Source of the DNA: Ichthyophonus hoferi
Lineage: Eukaryota; Opisthokonta; Ichthyosporea; Ichthyophonida; Ichthyophonidae
Length of the DNA stretch: 19,348 nt
Reading direction: 5' to 3'
Assembly: GCA_002751075.1 (NCBI GenBank)
Contig: NAOQ01000686.1
Span: forward strand, 8,154-27,501
Shown: positions 1 through 9,382 of the stretch, in pieces
Layout of the letters: every line of letters begins with the position of its first letter
How positions within the stretch are numbered: position 1 is the stretch's first letter
Position numbers and translations under genes: made by a program
Notes under the pieces: model-generated
What the model saw: only the letters and a program-made list of their open reading frames with translations
Databases searched by the model: none
What the model was told of the DNA's origin: nothing

Positions 1-17
1 TAATAATAATAATAATA

Positions 18-59
<42 letters not shown>

Positions 60-74
60 GTAATAATAATAATA
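1..74. repeat. (TAA)n microsatellite
   Basis: Near-perfect TAA trinucleotide array, interrupted by a few TAG units, at the left edge. It lies in the intron after exon 3 of the USP48-like gene. AT-rich sequence to position 392 belongs to the same intron, and no exon is visible in it. Confidence 0.95.
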
Positions 75-392
75 AAAAACACCCATAAAATAATAAAATA
101 ATATCAACCATATATAATACATTTAATCATATCTATACAGTAATCATAATAATAATATATCATATATATAGTCTCTATAATATTGATATAGTCATAAAAG
201 AATACTACTATAACAGTAGTAATAATAAAAAATAAAATAAAAATGCATATTATATATTCAATAAATGCAATATAGACACAATAATAATAAAACATTAAGA
301 AAATAAAAACAAAATAAGAATAAAATAATAGTAAAACAAAAATAATAATAGCCATATACAATATATTTAACCACTATAATATCACATCTCAC

Positions 393-817
393 CCCATACC
401 TCCAATCACTACACTGCATAAAACTAAACACCCTTTGCAATTGGTAGCACACTGATTTCTCCAATGCACCTATCCCTGGTTCTGGTTGCCAGCTATAAAC
501 CCCTTTCCGAAATTCATTGATATGAAATTTCATCTGTAGAATACTATTGACGTAGCAGGTAGAACCCAAATTTGTCAAGCCGATAGGCTCGTCTTTCTGC
601 TTGACCCCCCTAGCAACCTCAATAAAAATAAATATGCAAATTATAATGTTGCATACAAATGTATATATACTAAATTGGGCTAGATTATGTTAGATTAGAT
701 ATAATTGTGTTATATTATATTACATTATACTATATTATATTACATTACAGTATACCCTTATATCTATATATGTACATGCATTGTATTATATCTTGTTTAT
801 AGGTATATATATAGTAG

Positions 818-851
<34 letters not shown>

Positions 852-1732
852 ATATAGGTATGATTTAGTAATCATTACATAGAATTAAAAAAAATGCATA
901 AGGATATAATTGTTGTTATATATGTCAATTTATATCATCCATTTGTATCTGAGAATCCAGGGTTTTTTAAGATTTTAATAGGCATATCACAACCTTTCTT
1001 TTTTTCTCAGAGGGGTCAGGGCCCAATGAACTGGTAATTTTGGTTTCCAAGGCAACCGCAGCCCTGGATTTTTTTGAGTCTGGTTCCTCCTGCCAGTTTC
1101 TCTAAAAGAGGATTGCATTAAAATTTAAAATATTGCCACTTGATAATTCTATTGGCTATGAAAAATATATAAACCTTGAAAGCCAATAATAATCATGGAA
1201 ATTGAAAATAAAAATTGAAGTAGAAAATAAAATTAAGACTGAAAGAATACTGCAACTACACGAGTCAGTAGAGTACAAACTTTGCCCGTTGGCATATGGG
1301 TTATTACAAGAACTGTGTTGTGTGCTTGTTAGTGTATATGAATATGCAAGTGTAGAGTATCCAAGCATCTGTATGTTGTGATGTGTCTATATGTTTATAC
1401 ATGAATATATAAACAATGCGCAGGGGTGTGTATCAGTTTGTTTAGACTTGCGTATTTACATATGTTTGTTTATTATTTGGATTGCCTTATATATATATGC
1501 GTGTGCGTTATGTATTAGCTGGTACACATATACACCACACCACCACTCCTACAAACTTTACCTCTCCCAAATGATGACAGCAGTTAGGGTTCCACCTGTC
1601 ATTTTTCTTGCAAACATCCCCTTGGCAGTGTGAGTGTATACTATACGTAATCTCGATATTCTCCCGTGTAATCCCCTCTATACCCTCCACCCCTTCAACC
1701 CAAGCCCAACGGCCCTCATCTGCCTTGGCCAT
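393..1732 (-). CDS. USP48: USP48-type ubiquitin-specific protease, 5' part (partial)
   Basis: A deubiquitinase of the C19 cysteine peptidase family, which cuts ubiquitin from proteins. Three minus-strand exons, all phase 0: 1732-1562, 1101-994 and 617-393, giving 168 residues. Exon 1 starts at ATG and has the USP48 N-terminal pattern: paired Trp (RWAW, residues 8-11), then CQGDVCKK, then NPNCC and HLGE, matching my recollection of the human start (RGVCRRN, GNPNC, GIGE). Exon 2 is lysine-rich and begins with a Trp three residues in, like human EHIW; this exon is the least certain. Exon 3 holds the Cys box GLTNLGSTCYVNSILQ with the catalytic Cys at about residue 114, then a WRY that parallels human RRY. 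Donors are gtaaag, gttgtg and gtgaga; acceptors are cttttag and tattgag. The gene continues past position 1, so the His box and any C-terminal domains are not visible. UBP26-like is the other possible name within the same family. Confidence 0.85.
818..852. repeat. (CA)n-(TA)n compound microsatellite
   Basis: A short CA run passes directly into a TA run inside intron 2 of the USP48-like gene (618-993). The rest of that intron is AT-rich with nothing recognisable. Confidence 0.9.
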
Positions 1733-3126
1733 GTCGTTTTCTCTAGGAAGATAAGGCCAAAAGGGAGCCTGTAACTCGATATAGAGCCTAATATAGTTGT
1801 GTTATAAACTGATAAACAGGCGTGTCACTAAGCCATTAAGAGAGTCTCCATCGTGTATGGTGTATATATGCAGATATTTTATGTGTATGCAGGTATATGT
1901 GTATAGTATCAATATTATCAATAGTATTATCAGAAAAAATGTCACATTGTCGCTACTTAACCATATTCGTATGTTATATTACTATAATTATTATTTTTTA
2001 TTTTTTAAAAAAATATTTGTTTACTATTAATTAATTGCCGTGGATTTTTTGGGAGGGGAAATGGCTAATATTATTCGGACTCAAGTTAATTTACCAGGGA
2101 TAGCTAATTAATTATATGTAATAGTAGCGGCTGATATTGACTAATAAAAATTAATGTTCTATATTTGAGATAATTGATCATAATTAATAGTAACTGATTC
2201 TAGTTAATGCTAATTTATTGTGGGTAATACTGGTGGGTGATATTAATTGATGATAATTAGTAAGACACTATGAAGTACTTAATTAATGTAAACCATAACG
2301 GTGTCTTCATTCACGATATATGTGACTATACTGTACATTGTGCAACCTACATTATCTTGGTCAGTAAGGTATTGAAAGATTTCAATTATAACTTAACTTG
2401 GTAAAATATACACATTTGTACATATCACAAGTATTTTTCTTGGTTCTATTTCAACAGCAGAACCTATATTATAGTCGAGTGAAGGAATCCAATTCGCTAA
2501 ATAAAATAATAACAATTTAAAAAAAAAAAATTAACAATCTATTATTTAAAACGCTTATTCTACATTCAAGTATTCAAGTATTAGTAATAGGCTATCTGTT
2601 GATTATGTTATTATGCATTATGTACACACAGTTGAAGAAAAAAATTGCACTGAACTAGAAAATTGCCTCATCTGGATAGACAGCTAGTACACAAAGCCAA
2701 TAAGAATCAAAAGCCATATTGGCCTTAACTAACCAATAGGCAGGCAAGACAGAAAGTCACGCATCTCAGTTTGGCTTAAAATTTTAATACGGTCTTGTCT
2801 CTCTTCGATATAGATGTATTTAAGTATTCAATGCTCTTAGTTGTATAAGAAATGGTATAAAGCAAGCCTAATACACCTAATTAATTAATCATTACACTTA
2901 TATGACAACAATAGTAGCATGCTTAACTATCCAGTTATGTCACTTGCATAAAAAAAAGTAGTACTTTACAATATAATTGACTAATAATGTATCTACAACC
3001 CAAACATAAACGTTTAAACAGTATTGTCTTAATTATCAATTACCTATATATAGTACAGGATGTTAAACTATATATAATCCATGACTACTGACTCTATATA
3101 TGTGTGTACTTGTAATATAAACTATA
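1733..3126. other. Intergenic region between the LONRF 3' end and the USP48-like start
   Basis: Tandem minus-strand spacing of about 1.4 kb. It should hold the promoter of the USP48-like gene just right of 1732 and the 3' UTR of LONRF just left of 3127. I see no convincing open frame, no RNA gene and no poly(A) signal close to 3127. It contains an AT-rich stretch with repeated TTAATTA motifs (about 2030-2270) and one diverged repeat copy (about 2590-2760). Confidence 0.6.
2590..2760. repeat. Diverged dispersed repeat, copy A
   Basis: Resembles 3428-3590 by eye. Both contain a GTTGAxTATGTTATTATxC block, then an A run, a GAAAATTxCCT block and AGCCAATAAxAATCA, in the same order and with similar spacing. 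No ends, target duplication or coding capacity were recognised. It may be an old short interspersed element or a MITE. Confidence 0.45.
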
Positions 3127-4714
3127 CTATTGACACCGTGATTTCACTATAGCTGCAAGGTGTTGTAGGCGCGTATTAAGCGAGGTTCCTTTCATGAGTG
3201 TATAAGCAAAACTCAGTTCTGTATGTTCTTCTAGGAATAATGCACACAGCCACATAGAGAAGAGGAAGGGTTCTTGAGGTATATGGCCAAAGTGCTTGAT
3301 AACAATCTGTCGTTGGTAGGGTGAACAATTGCAGAGCCATTTTGTTACTTCAACATGCAGGTTCTGTTTGTAAGAGATGGAAAGAAACAGGAAGAGAAGG
3401 AGAAAGAGAAAAAAGAAAGAAAGAGGTTATTCGTTGACTATGTTATTATACTCTGTTATACACATTAATTTATAAATAAAAAAATGTTCATTGAAAATTA
3501 CCTTATATAGATAAATTAGTCATAAAAAGCCAATAAAAATCAACTCATGATCTCCATAACATTCATGTTTCGTTCTATTCTCTTTATGCAATGGGCTTGA
3601 GCCGTTACAGTTTAATGTTAAGATCAGTGAGACTTACAATATAATAGTATTATCTTTCTTTTTCATTTTATATGCTCCTTCCTCTGCTCTAGATTAGTTC
3701 CACATATATCGATACATAGATACATACCTACATAAATCATAAATACAAACATACACAGATACATATACATACATATCTACCTAGCTACCTACCTACATAT
3801 ATATATATCATATATATATGCATACATACCTACTTAACAGATATAAATACAAACATACATACATAACTACCTAACCTATATACATATATTTAATGCATTG
3901 TATATGGTAAACTCAGTTTACAAAGGAAGTTTTAGTCGGGTATAAACATACATATATATATATAACGAGAGAAAACAAGAAGCATTACGATCTTATAAAC
4001 AAACAAACCTTATATGTAGACAGAATCAACTCTCGATTAGATAATGCTTTGTAATCATTGACGGAAAGAGGTACGGAAATGTCATCAGCGTCCAATAAGT
4101 GCTCGATTTTAGCTATCTGATAGCCATCCTGCATGGCTCTTTCTACTATTCGAAATCTATAGGTACCTGTTGAACTAATCAACATGCGGCCATCTAAATA
4201 TGTCCTGTGGCTATTAATCTGGCACATAGTCCCTATATCCGAGCTAAGGTAGGGGCACATGCCATACTGCAGTGATCCTGAACCAATCACTCGTCGCATC
4301 ATAAGGCGGTAACGCGGTTCAAATACCTATGGGGCAATGAGTAATGTCGGTTAAAAATATTGTATGCGTTTTAAATATGGTTAACGTGTTGGTTTATTGG
4401 CACATTTGAAGAGACCTGGGGTAAGACAGGGTTGGTTTTTAATATAAAGTATAGCTAGATATGAAATTTGATGGGTTGGTACACAATATAATTGGTAGAA
4501 AAATAAGAATGTTAAAGGAAAAGAGAGAGGGGTGGGAGAAGGAAGAAGAGAGATGTAGAGGGAAAAGAATGAAAAATGTAGCATAAAGTGGAACAACAAA
4601 GAAGTATAATCTAAAAATAGAACCAGTGATTATTGGAAGTGTGTGATTGGTTGGACAAATGAGTAGTGATAGGCAGATATCATATGTTATGTTTAGGATA
4701 GCAGGAAATAGTAC

Positions 4715-4745
<31 letters not shown>

Positions 4746-6245
4746 TATATTATACCTCAATATACACCACATAGTCAACACGGTCATAATCCATAACACC
4801 TATACATATATAGTCTTTGATCTCTACTACTACATATATAAGCCTAGATAGGAATATCTGAAATAGTATAGCTGACATATTATAATGCTTTAAAGCTATC
4901 ACTATATATTAAGCCCATATAATATATACCAGAAATATATATATATCTCCGAGTATATAAGGGTGTATGGAAAGAGAATGAAAGTAATAACTTCTGACAT
5001 ATTATTGTTATTGATATTAATACTATCATTATTTCTATCCCTGTTACTATTGATGTTATGCCCAAGCACAGAAATACCAAGACTTACATGTAAAGGACAA
5101 GATATACCAGGCCATGCCACTGTACATACAAATATTGGTATCCAAGTATTATTAGCATACTCTTTCATCTGTGCTTCGCTCTGTATTCTTCTTTCCTCCG
5201 TCTGTTGGCTATAATATTTACTAAGGAATACCTCAATAACATGTGCAGTGGAAAGGTTCCTTGGATCACGATTAATCCAGGCTGCATATATATCAAGAGG
5301 TTTACGTGTGAGAGGACATAGCGGTCGCCTAACAGCACCTGTATACGGATCAGTTAGCTCTAAACTCCTTATTACACACTGTTTACATATTGTGTGACCC
5401 GTGGGAAGGGAGCATGGCTCATATAAAATGTCAAGACAACAGGCGCAACTTAATATATGTTCTAATAAGATTGGTAGGTTGTCACATGGGGCTGTACGAT
5501 GGGTATACATGTCTGGTTGAACTATGACAAGAAGTGCATCCTCCTTTAACTTTTCCATGTGTGCAGGTGTTACATTCCATCTCAAAAGTATTTGTGTTGT
5601 CCGTGTAACGAATTCAATGGCTTTCTGTTGACTATGACGTGTCACATAGCAGCCAAATGAGTTAGCTACTATAGCCCAGGTATAGGCATTGTATCTGAAA
5701 CCCCTTGAATCTTCCGTTCTAGCTCGCACAAAAGCAATAGAAAATAAAACATCGCCTCCTATCTGTTTCTTATCTTCAACCTGTAAAACAGCTTTCCACC
5801 CCCTGTCACACGCCCCGTGCGCTCTTAAATACTCTCCACTCTCTAACAGATGCTCAGCTTCATATACACACTCCATAATTCTATTTGCAGCTGGAAAAAT
5901 TTGGTTGACGATCTGTTTAATACATACATTAAAACATGCTTGGCTAGGGTGTAGAGGGTCAAAAGGACCAAACTTTAAAAAGCTTTGCAGGTCTTCGGAT
6001 GTTCTCTCTGCTGTATAGCAAATCTCACAGAAAGCTTGGCCATGACCTGTAATATAACCGTGAGGTGCCAATAGGACGCCACAAAGGTGACATGATAGAT
6101 CAGCATAGACATGGGTCTGGATTTTCATCTTCGGAGGTTTCTGTTTCTCATCCCCTACGGTGTGTGTAGGACTATCCTCAATGGCCCCACAATTCATTAT
6201 AAAAGTGCCAATTTTCATTGCATAATACCATAAGGTATTATACAT
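3127..6245 (-). CDS. LONRF: LONRF-type LON-domain and RING-finger ubiquitin ligase (complete)
   Basis: Likely an E3 ubiquitin ligase with a LON substrate-binding domain but no Lon protease. Three minus-strand exons, all phase 0: 6245-5088, 4326-4009 and 3363-3127 (TAG at 3129-3127), 570 residues as modelled. The donors are gtaagt and gtttgt. The frame has a stop six bases before the ATG at 6245; Met10 or Met17 could also be the start. Order: degenerate RING1 (residues 52-76), a helical TPR-like region (about 104-245, with FNVCIKQIVNQIFP as in family members), RING2 (267-313), then the LON domain from about 368 (IPIFVCTVAWPG, CPLH joined to VFEPRYRLMMRR, YGMC, DGRMLISSTGTYRFR, AMQDGYQIAKIEHL). 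The last exon carries HFGHIPQEP and the C-terminal helix (SLNTRLQHLAAIV). Both RINGs have Thr where PCGH normally has Cys. The order of domains and the exon-joined LON motifs make the family assignment firm; which LONRF paralogue is not clear. Confidence 0.92.
3428..3590. repeat. Diverged dispersed repeat, copy B
   Basis: Second copy of the repeat at 2590-2760, lying in LONRF intron 2 (3364-4008). The two copies therefore bracket the last LONRF exon in the same orientation. Confidence 0.45.
3697..3893. repeat. Cryptic (ACAT)n / (CTAC)n tetranucleotide tract
   Basis: Imperfect ACAT, ATAC and CTAC units with an inner TA run, in LONRF intron 2. No open frame of interest. Confidence 0.85.
4327..5087. 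other. LONRF intron 1, with an (AAT)n microsatellite
   Basis: A 761-base intron between the CPLH codons of exon 1 and the VFEP codons of exon 2. It begins gtaagt and ends ccccatag in minus-strand sense. Bases 4714-4745 are a (TAA/AAT)n array. A purine-rich block lies at about 4500-4570. The open frame of exon 1 happens to run on about 60 codons into the intron, giving a false C-terminal tail. Confidence 0.85.
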
Positions 6246-6338
6246 TAATTATTGTGTACAGTTCTGTCTGTGTTTACTACAAGCTTTTAATATAAACTGT
6301 GCATTAAAACTGTATGTATACATTGTATGCTTTTAACT

Positions 6339-6388
6339 AAAATTCTATTTACTATTTTTTTAAAAAAAACATTAGTAAATAGAATTTT
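6339..6388. repeat. Hairpin-forming inverted repeat
   Basis: AAAATTCTATTTACT at 6339-6353 is matched by its exact reverse complement at 6374-6388. The 20-base loop is itself a T run followed by an A run, so nearly the whole 50 bases can fold as one hairpin. It lies about 100 bases upstream of the LONRF start. It could be the remnant of a short MITE or a promoter element. Confidence 0.85.
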
Positions 6389-6590
6389 AAAAACAACAGT
6401 CAATATGATTCGTTATGATACAATCATCTAAAGGTCTTATGAGCCAGGCCAATGACAGAGGTCCCGCAATATAATAGGCTATTTAAGATCATACGTTTTG
6501 AGTCCAGTTAACTCGATTTGTAGCCTGCCTGCACTATGAGCAAATAACTCATCTAAACCCATAATGGGCACTGTACAGTACAAGTATCCT

Positions 6591-6629
6591 TTACTGGTTT
6601 AACCATATCAGGTTTGACCAGTAAAAAAT
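6591..6629. repeat. Imperfect inverted repeat
   Basis: TTTACTGGTTTAACC and GGTTTGACCAGTAAA form arms that match at 13 of 15 positions around a short ATATCA-like loop. Function unknown. Confidence 0.75.
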
Positions 6630-7079
6630 CTAAATAATAAATTTGTACCACTTAATGATGAAAAGAGAGAAAGATAAAAAAATGATTAAAATAAATTTTG
6701 GAAAAGCTTTAACATATCTTGACAACTGAAAACAGTGTATTTATTGTTTTTTTTAGAACATATTATATACGCATCATGGTAAGGCGGCTACAGATATATT
6801 CATAAATTTTAATTGGCTATCTATGTATAGAAAACCATTCTTTTGACAAGTTGGCTTAGTAACACTTCATCGCAATAATGGATCAATAGTAGGAATGATT
6901 GGCAAAATACGTCCCATTGAACTTAATTAGGAAATATAACCAAAAATGTAAATGTGGTAATCATAGTAAAGAATAATTTATCTAAGTGTGGTGAAAAACT
7001 TATTTCTAACATACTGTTAAACTGCTGATTAATCTATCTTCAGTATACAAGTATGTTATGAATATAAATATCTCTTATC

Positions 7080-8316
7080 TTACAGCAGAACTACCCTGGA
7101 ACCCTGCCGTGATAATGGAAACAAAATATCATTTGATTCTCTGCTTGAAATTTTAAGTTGCTGTCCAAAATCAAATGAGAAAATAACTACAAAAAATGAT
7201 AAAACTAACAATACATTTACATGGAGAAAGTGCGTAAGAGATATAATGGGATAAGAATGCACAATTTTACTATTACCTCATTGTTGGGAGGATGGCTAAC
7301 TAGTATGTTGTCTGGACCTAGAACACATGATCAGAAATGGCTTATTATAGAGTTGTGGGGTCGTTACCATTGGCTGGTTCAATTTTGATAGATCTCTGGG
7401 TTTGGGTCTGGGTCTTGGTGGCCGGCGGCTGGCGGCTTGTGGCTGTGATGATAGTAGGTGTTGTTTTGCACGTTATCTTGGTGTCACTTTGAAGATGGAA
7501 ATGTTAATAGTTTAAATGTAGATTTAAAGACAGTGTATAGATGTAATAAAATTGAATCTTCACACGCGGAGGTCAGTGGATGGATGTAGGGTTGGGGTGA
7601 GGTTTTCGGCATTCGTTGATCGTAAACTTGATAGAATTTCCAGATTTTGTGACAATGATAAAATATTGAAACTTTCTTTGCCACCATGTTGGTAATATGG
7701 TAATAATCAACAGAGAAAGGAGTGTTCCTGTAACCTATATTTGTTTAAGAGAGAGAACGCTGAATTAAGTAAGGAGTGTTTAAACGTATCCCTTTGCATA
7801 TACGGGGTCCAGATGGCACGTTGCTTAGGCTTCCTGTCTAAGAAAAATCCTGCTGACTTGTTTAATAAAAAAAAAACTGCCTTAACATATCTGTACTCTG
7901 TGTATGCAAGGAGACACGTTGAAACGCTCCTTATTTAATTTTGTGTTCTCTTTTCTAAACAAATATAGGTAACAGGAACACTCCTGTCTCTATTTATTAT
8001 TACCAACACTCATTCACATAAACGTGATATTTAGAATCAATTGGATTTACTTTACCCAGAAGAGTGATTAATTACAGATATACGAAAGAACGTCAATATC
8101 GCCTGTGAGGTTTGTGTTCTTCTGAATAATGGCTATGTTCAAATCAGTTACACTGTCTAGTAGACGCCTAATGCACTTATTATCCTCAATGTCTAAAGCA
8201 AGCAAAGTTATTTCTGAGCTGTATTGTGCAGTTGAGTTATCCAGGCAAACGGATCTAGTATGCATGTTTCGAATTATATCCCCAGTATTTTGTTTTACCG
8301 ATGTGTTTGTTTCTAT
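7080..8316 (-). CDS. Unidentified multi-exon gene (tentative model)
   Basis: I do not recognise this protein. Proposed minus-strand exons: 8316-8084, 7671-7566, 7476-7368, 7317-7277 and 7160-7080, or a last exon of 7186-7091 from another acceptor. Phases agree at each join, though acceptors were partly chosen to agree. Starting at Met 8265 it gives about 172 residues (about 177 with the other last exon); an upstream exon may exist instead, because 8316 follows gatattttag. The first part looks helical (ALDIEDNKCIRRLLDSVTDL, then NILSLSQNLEILSSLRS) and could be a short coiled coil. The third exon is rich in Thr, Pro and Gln (ATKTQTQTQRSIKIEPAN). The weakest points are the acceptor at 7671, which has a poor pyrimidine tract, and the 41-base exon. 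Local composition is less AT-rich than the flanks, which favours coding. It could also be several unrelated open stretches. Confidence 0.4.
7687..8008. mobile_element. Foldback / MITE-like element with long inverted arms
   Basis: The left arm (7687-7814) and right arm (7889-8008) are imperfect reverse complements. Shared blocks include TGTTGGTAAT at the ends, GGAGTGTTCCTGT, ACCTATATTTGTTTA, GAGAAC, AAGGAGxGTTTxAACGT and CTTGCATA-like sequence, around a loop of about 75 bases. The left arm has a small extra block near its end. No transposase frame and no clear target duplication are visible, so superfamily cannot be given. It sits within an intron of the tentative minus-strand gene, next to a weak acceptor. 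Confidence 0.8.
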
Positions 8317-8965
8317 CTAAAATATCATAAATTTAACCGTGATAGAGGGTATGGGGAAAGATATTTTTCAACTTCGTAAAGAAATAAGGTGTAAGTAGCT
8401 GGTAAGGGTGACTCCGAATATAGAGAGATAAGAAAAAAACTGTAAATATAAGGAAAAGGTAAATGAATGTCCTAATTACTATTATTGTAGTTTTGATATT
8501 AAGATTGCAATTTGAGTTGTAATAATTGACAGGTACTAAATTTACATATATATTTATAAACAGGGTATTCCAAGATCGCTAACCATTGGTGAATAAGTAG
8601 GTTTGATCTTGGCCCCAATAATAAGTAGACCGATTCTTTTCATAGTATATAACATATGAAAACTATTATTACATTAATAAAAAAGAGTTAATTAACCATC
8701 TAAAGAAGGTGTCGTAAGCCAATGCTATTTAAGTATTGTAGTAAGATCAGACAATTCTAGTGGGTCTCTTTGACCTATCATTTGTTGGATTAGCTAATAT
8801 GAATATTTATGATTGGCTTCATTTTAGTGATTGAACTTGGCCTCTTGGTGTTAACTAAAACTCCATAATAAAGCACCCGCTCACACATATGCGGTTACGG
8901 CAAATACGACGTTCTCGTATCCGTACACAAAAATCTTTTGGATTCTATACACATCGTTATTGTAA
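8317..8965. other. Unassigned region
   Basis: No firm gene. On the minus strand, 8480-8360 has frames free of stops with pyrimidine-rich sequence, perhaps another exon or only an intron tract. On the plus strand, 8865-8969 reads open in a different frame from the stretch at 8966 and includes an ATG at 8889 (MRLRQIRRSRIRTQKSFGF). A CCAAGATC/GATCTTGG inverted pair lies near 8568-8612. Confidence 0.4.
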
Positions 8966-9382
8966 TATCTAATTTATAATTTACCACTGGCTCTCGTATA
9001 CGATAAACAGTCTACAAACCCCTCACTCGTTCAGAAGTCAGAAAACTGCTTACTGACATTTGATAGTGACAATAGCGTTTATTTACGTAACACAGCTCCA
9101 CTAAATGATCGACCTCATTGTGCAATTTCAACGTTCGCACCAAAGCGCCTCAAAGCATTCATTCCTTCTGAGTTTGAACAGAGGTATAGTTATTACAATC
9201 AGTTACCTATAGAATTGGGTTATGGGCCTTCAATAGAACCTCTAGAACAACAACAGAGTATCGAAGACAGATCCGATCAAACAGCTATCACACACACTGG
9301 CCAGCAAACGATAACCTCTACCACCAATACAATTGGAGATCCCGAAGCCTGCGGGCAAGTCACTAGAACTATCACAGATTGA
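8966..9382 (+). CDS. Unidentified open stretch, likely a 3' coding exon
   Basis: An open frame of 138 codons plus stop (TGA at 9380-9382) with no ATG, so start-codon-based searches miss it. In DNA this AT-rich such a run is unlikely by chance, and its base composition is visibly richer in G and C than the flanks. The middle reads SVYLRNTAPLNDRPHC, then FAPKRLKAFIPSEFEQRY; the last third is rich in Gln, Thr, Ser and Ile (QQTITSTTNTIGDPE), like a disordered tail. No family was recognised. It may be the last exon of a plus-strand host gene; the open stretch with ATG at 8889 could be the previous exon, but no join I tried was convincing. The RLKAF-type motif could also hint at the C-terminal tail of an old retroelement integrase, but that is weak. 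Confidence 0.4.
   Translation, partial: YLIYNLPLALVYDKQSTNPSLVQKSENCLLTFDSDNSVYLRNTAPLNDRPHCAISTFAPKRLKAFIPSEFEQRYSYYNQLPIELGYGPSIEPLEQQQSIEDRSDQTAITHTGQQTITSTTNTIGDPEACGQVTRTITD

Larger units (their letters stand above)
6246..7079. other. Intergenic region upstream of LONRF
   Basis: About 0.8 kb that should include the LONRF promoter, to be read leftward. I recognise no gene in it. It holds two inverted repeats, at 6339-6388 and 6591-6629, described separately. Confidence 0.6.

Noticed and set aside
104-361. Hydrophobic minus-strand frame rich in Tyr, Ile and Phe
   Set aside because: Arises from AT-only simple sequence in an intron of the USP48-like gene.
4300-4328. GGTTCAAATAC, like a tRNA B box
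   Set aside because: It lies in LONRF exon 2, encoding VFEP, and no cloverleaf or A box surrounds it.
4880-5087. C-terminal extension of the LONRF exon 1 frame with Asn/Ile-rich tail
   Set aside because: The frame runs through a consensus gtaagt donor in the middle of the LON domain, and the missing LON sequence is found in the exon at 4326-4009.
4963-6018. Plus-strand open frames across LONRF exon 1
   Set aside because: Antisense shadows of a strongly supported coding exon.
8129-8320. Plus-strand open frame of 63 codons
   Set aside because: The minus-strand frame is longer and reads better; neither is proven, but the plus frame has no supporting context.
8360-8560. Minus-strand stop-free frame with a hydrophobic run, possible membrane segment
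   Set aside because: Pyrimidine-rich, low-complexity sequence without a start or a phase-consistent splice to neighbours; more likely intron or spacer.
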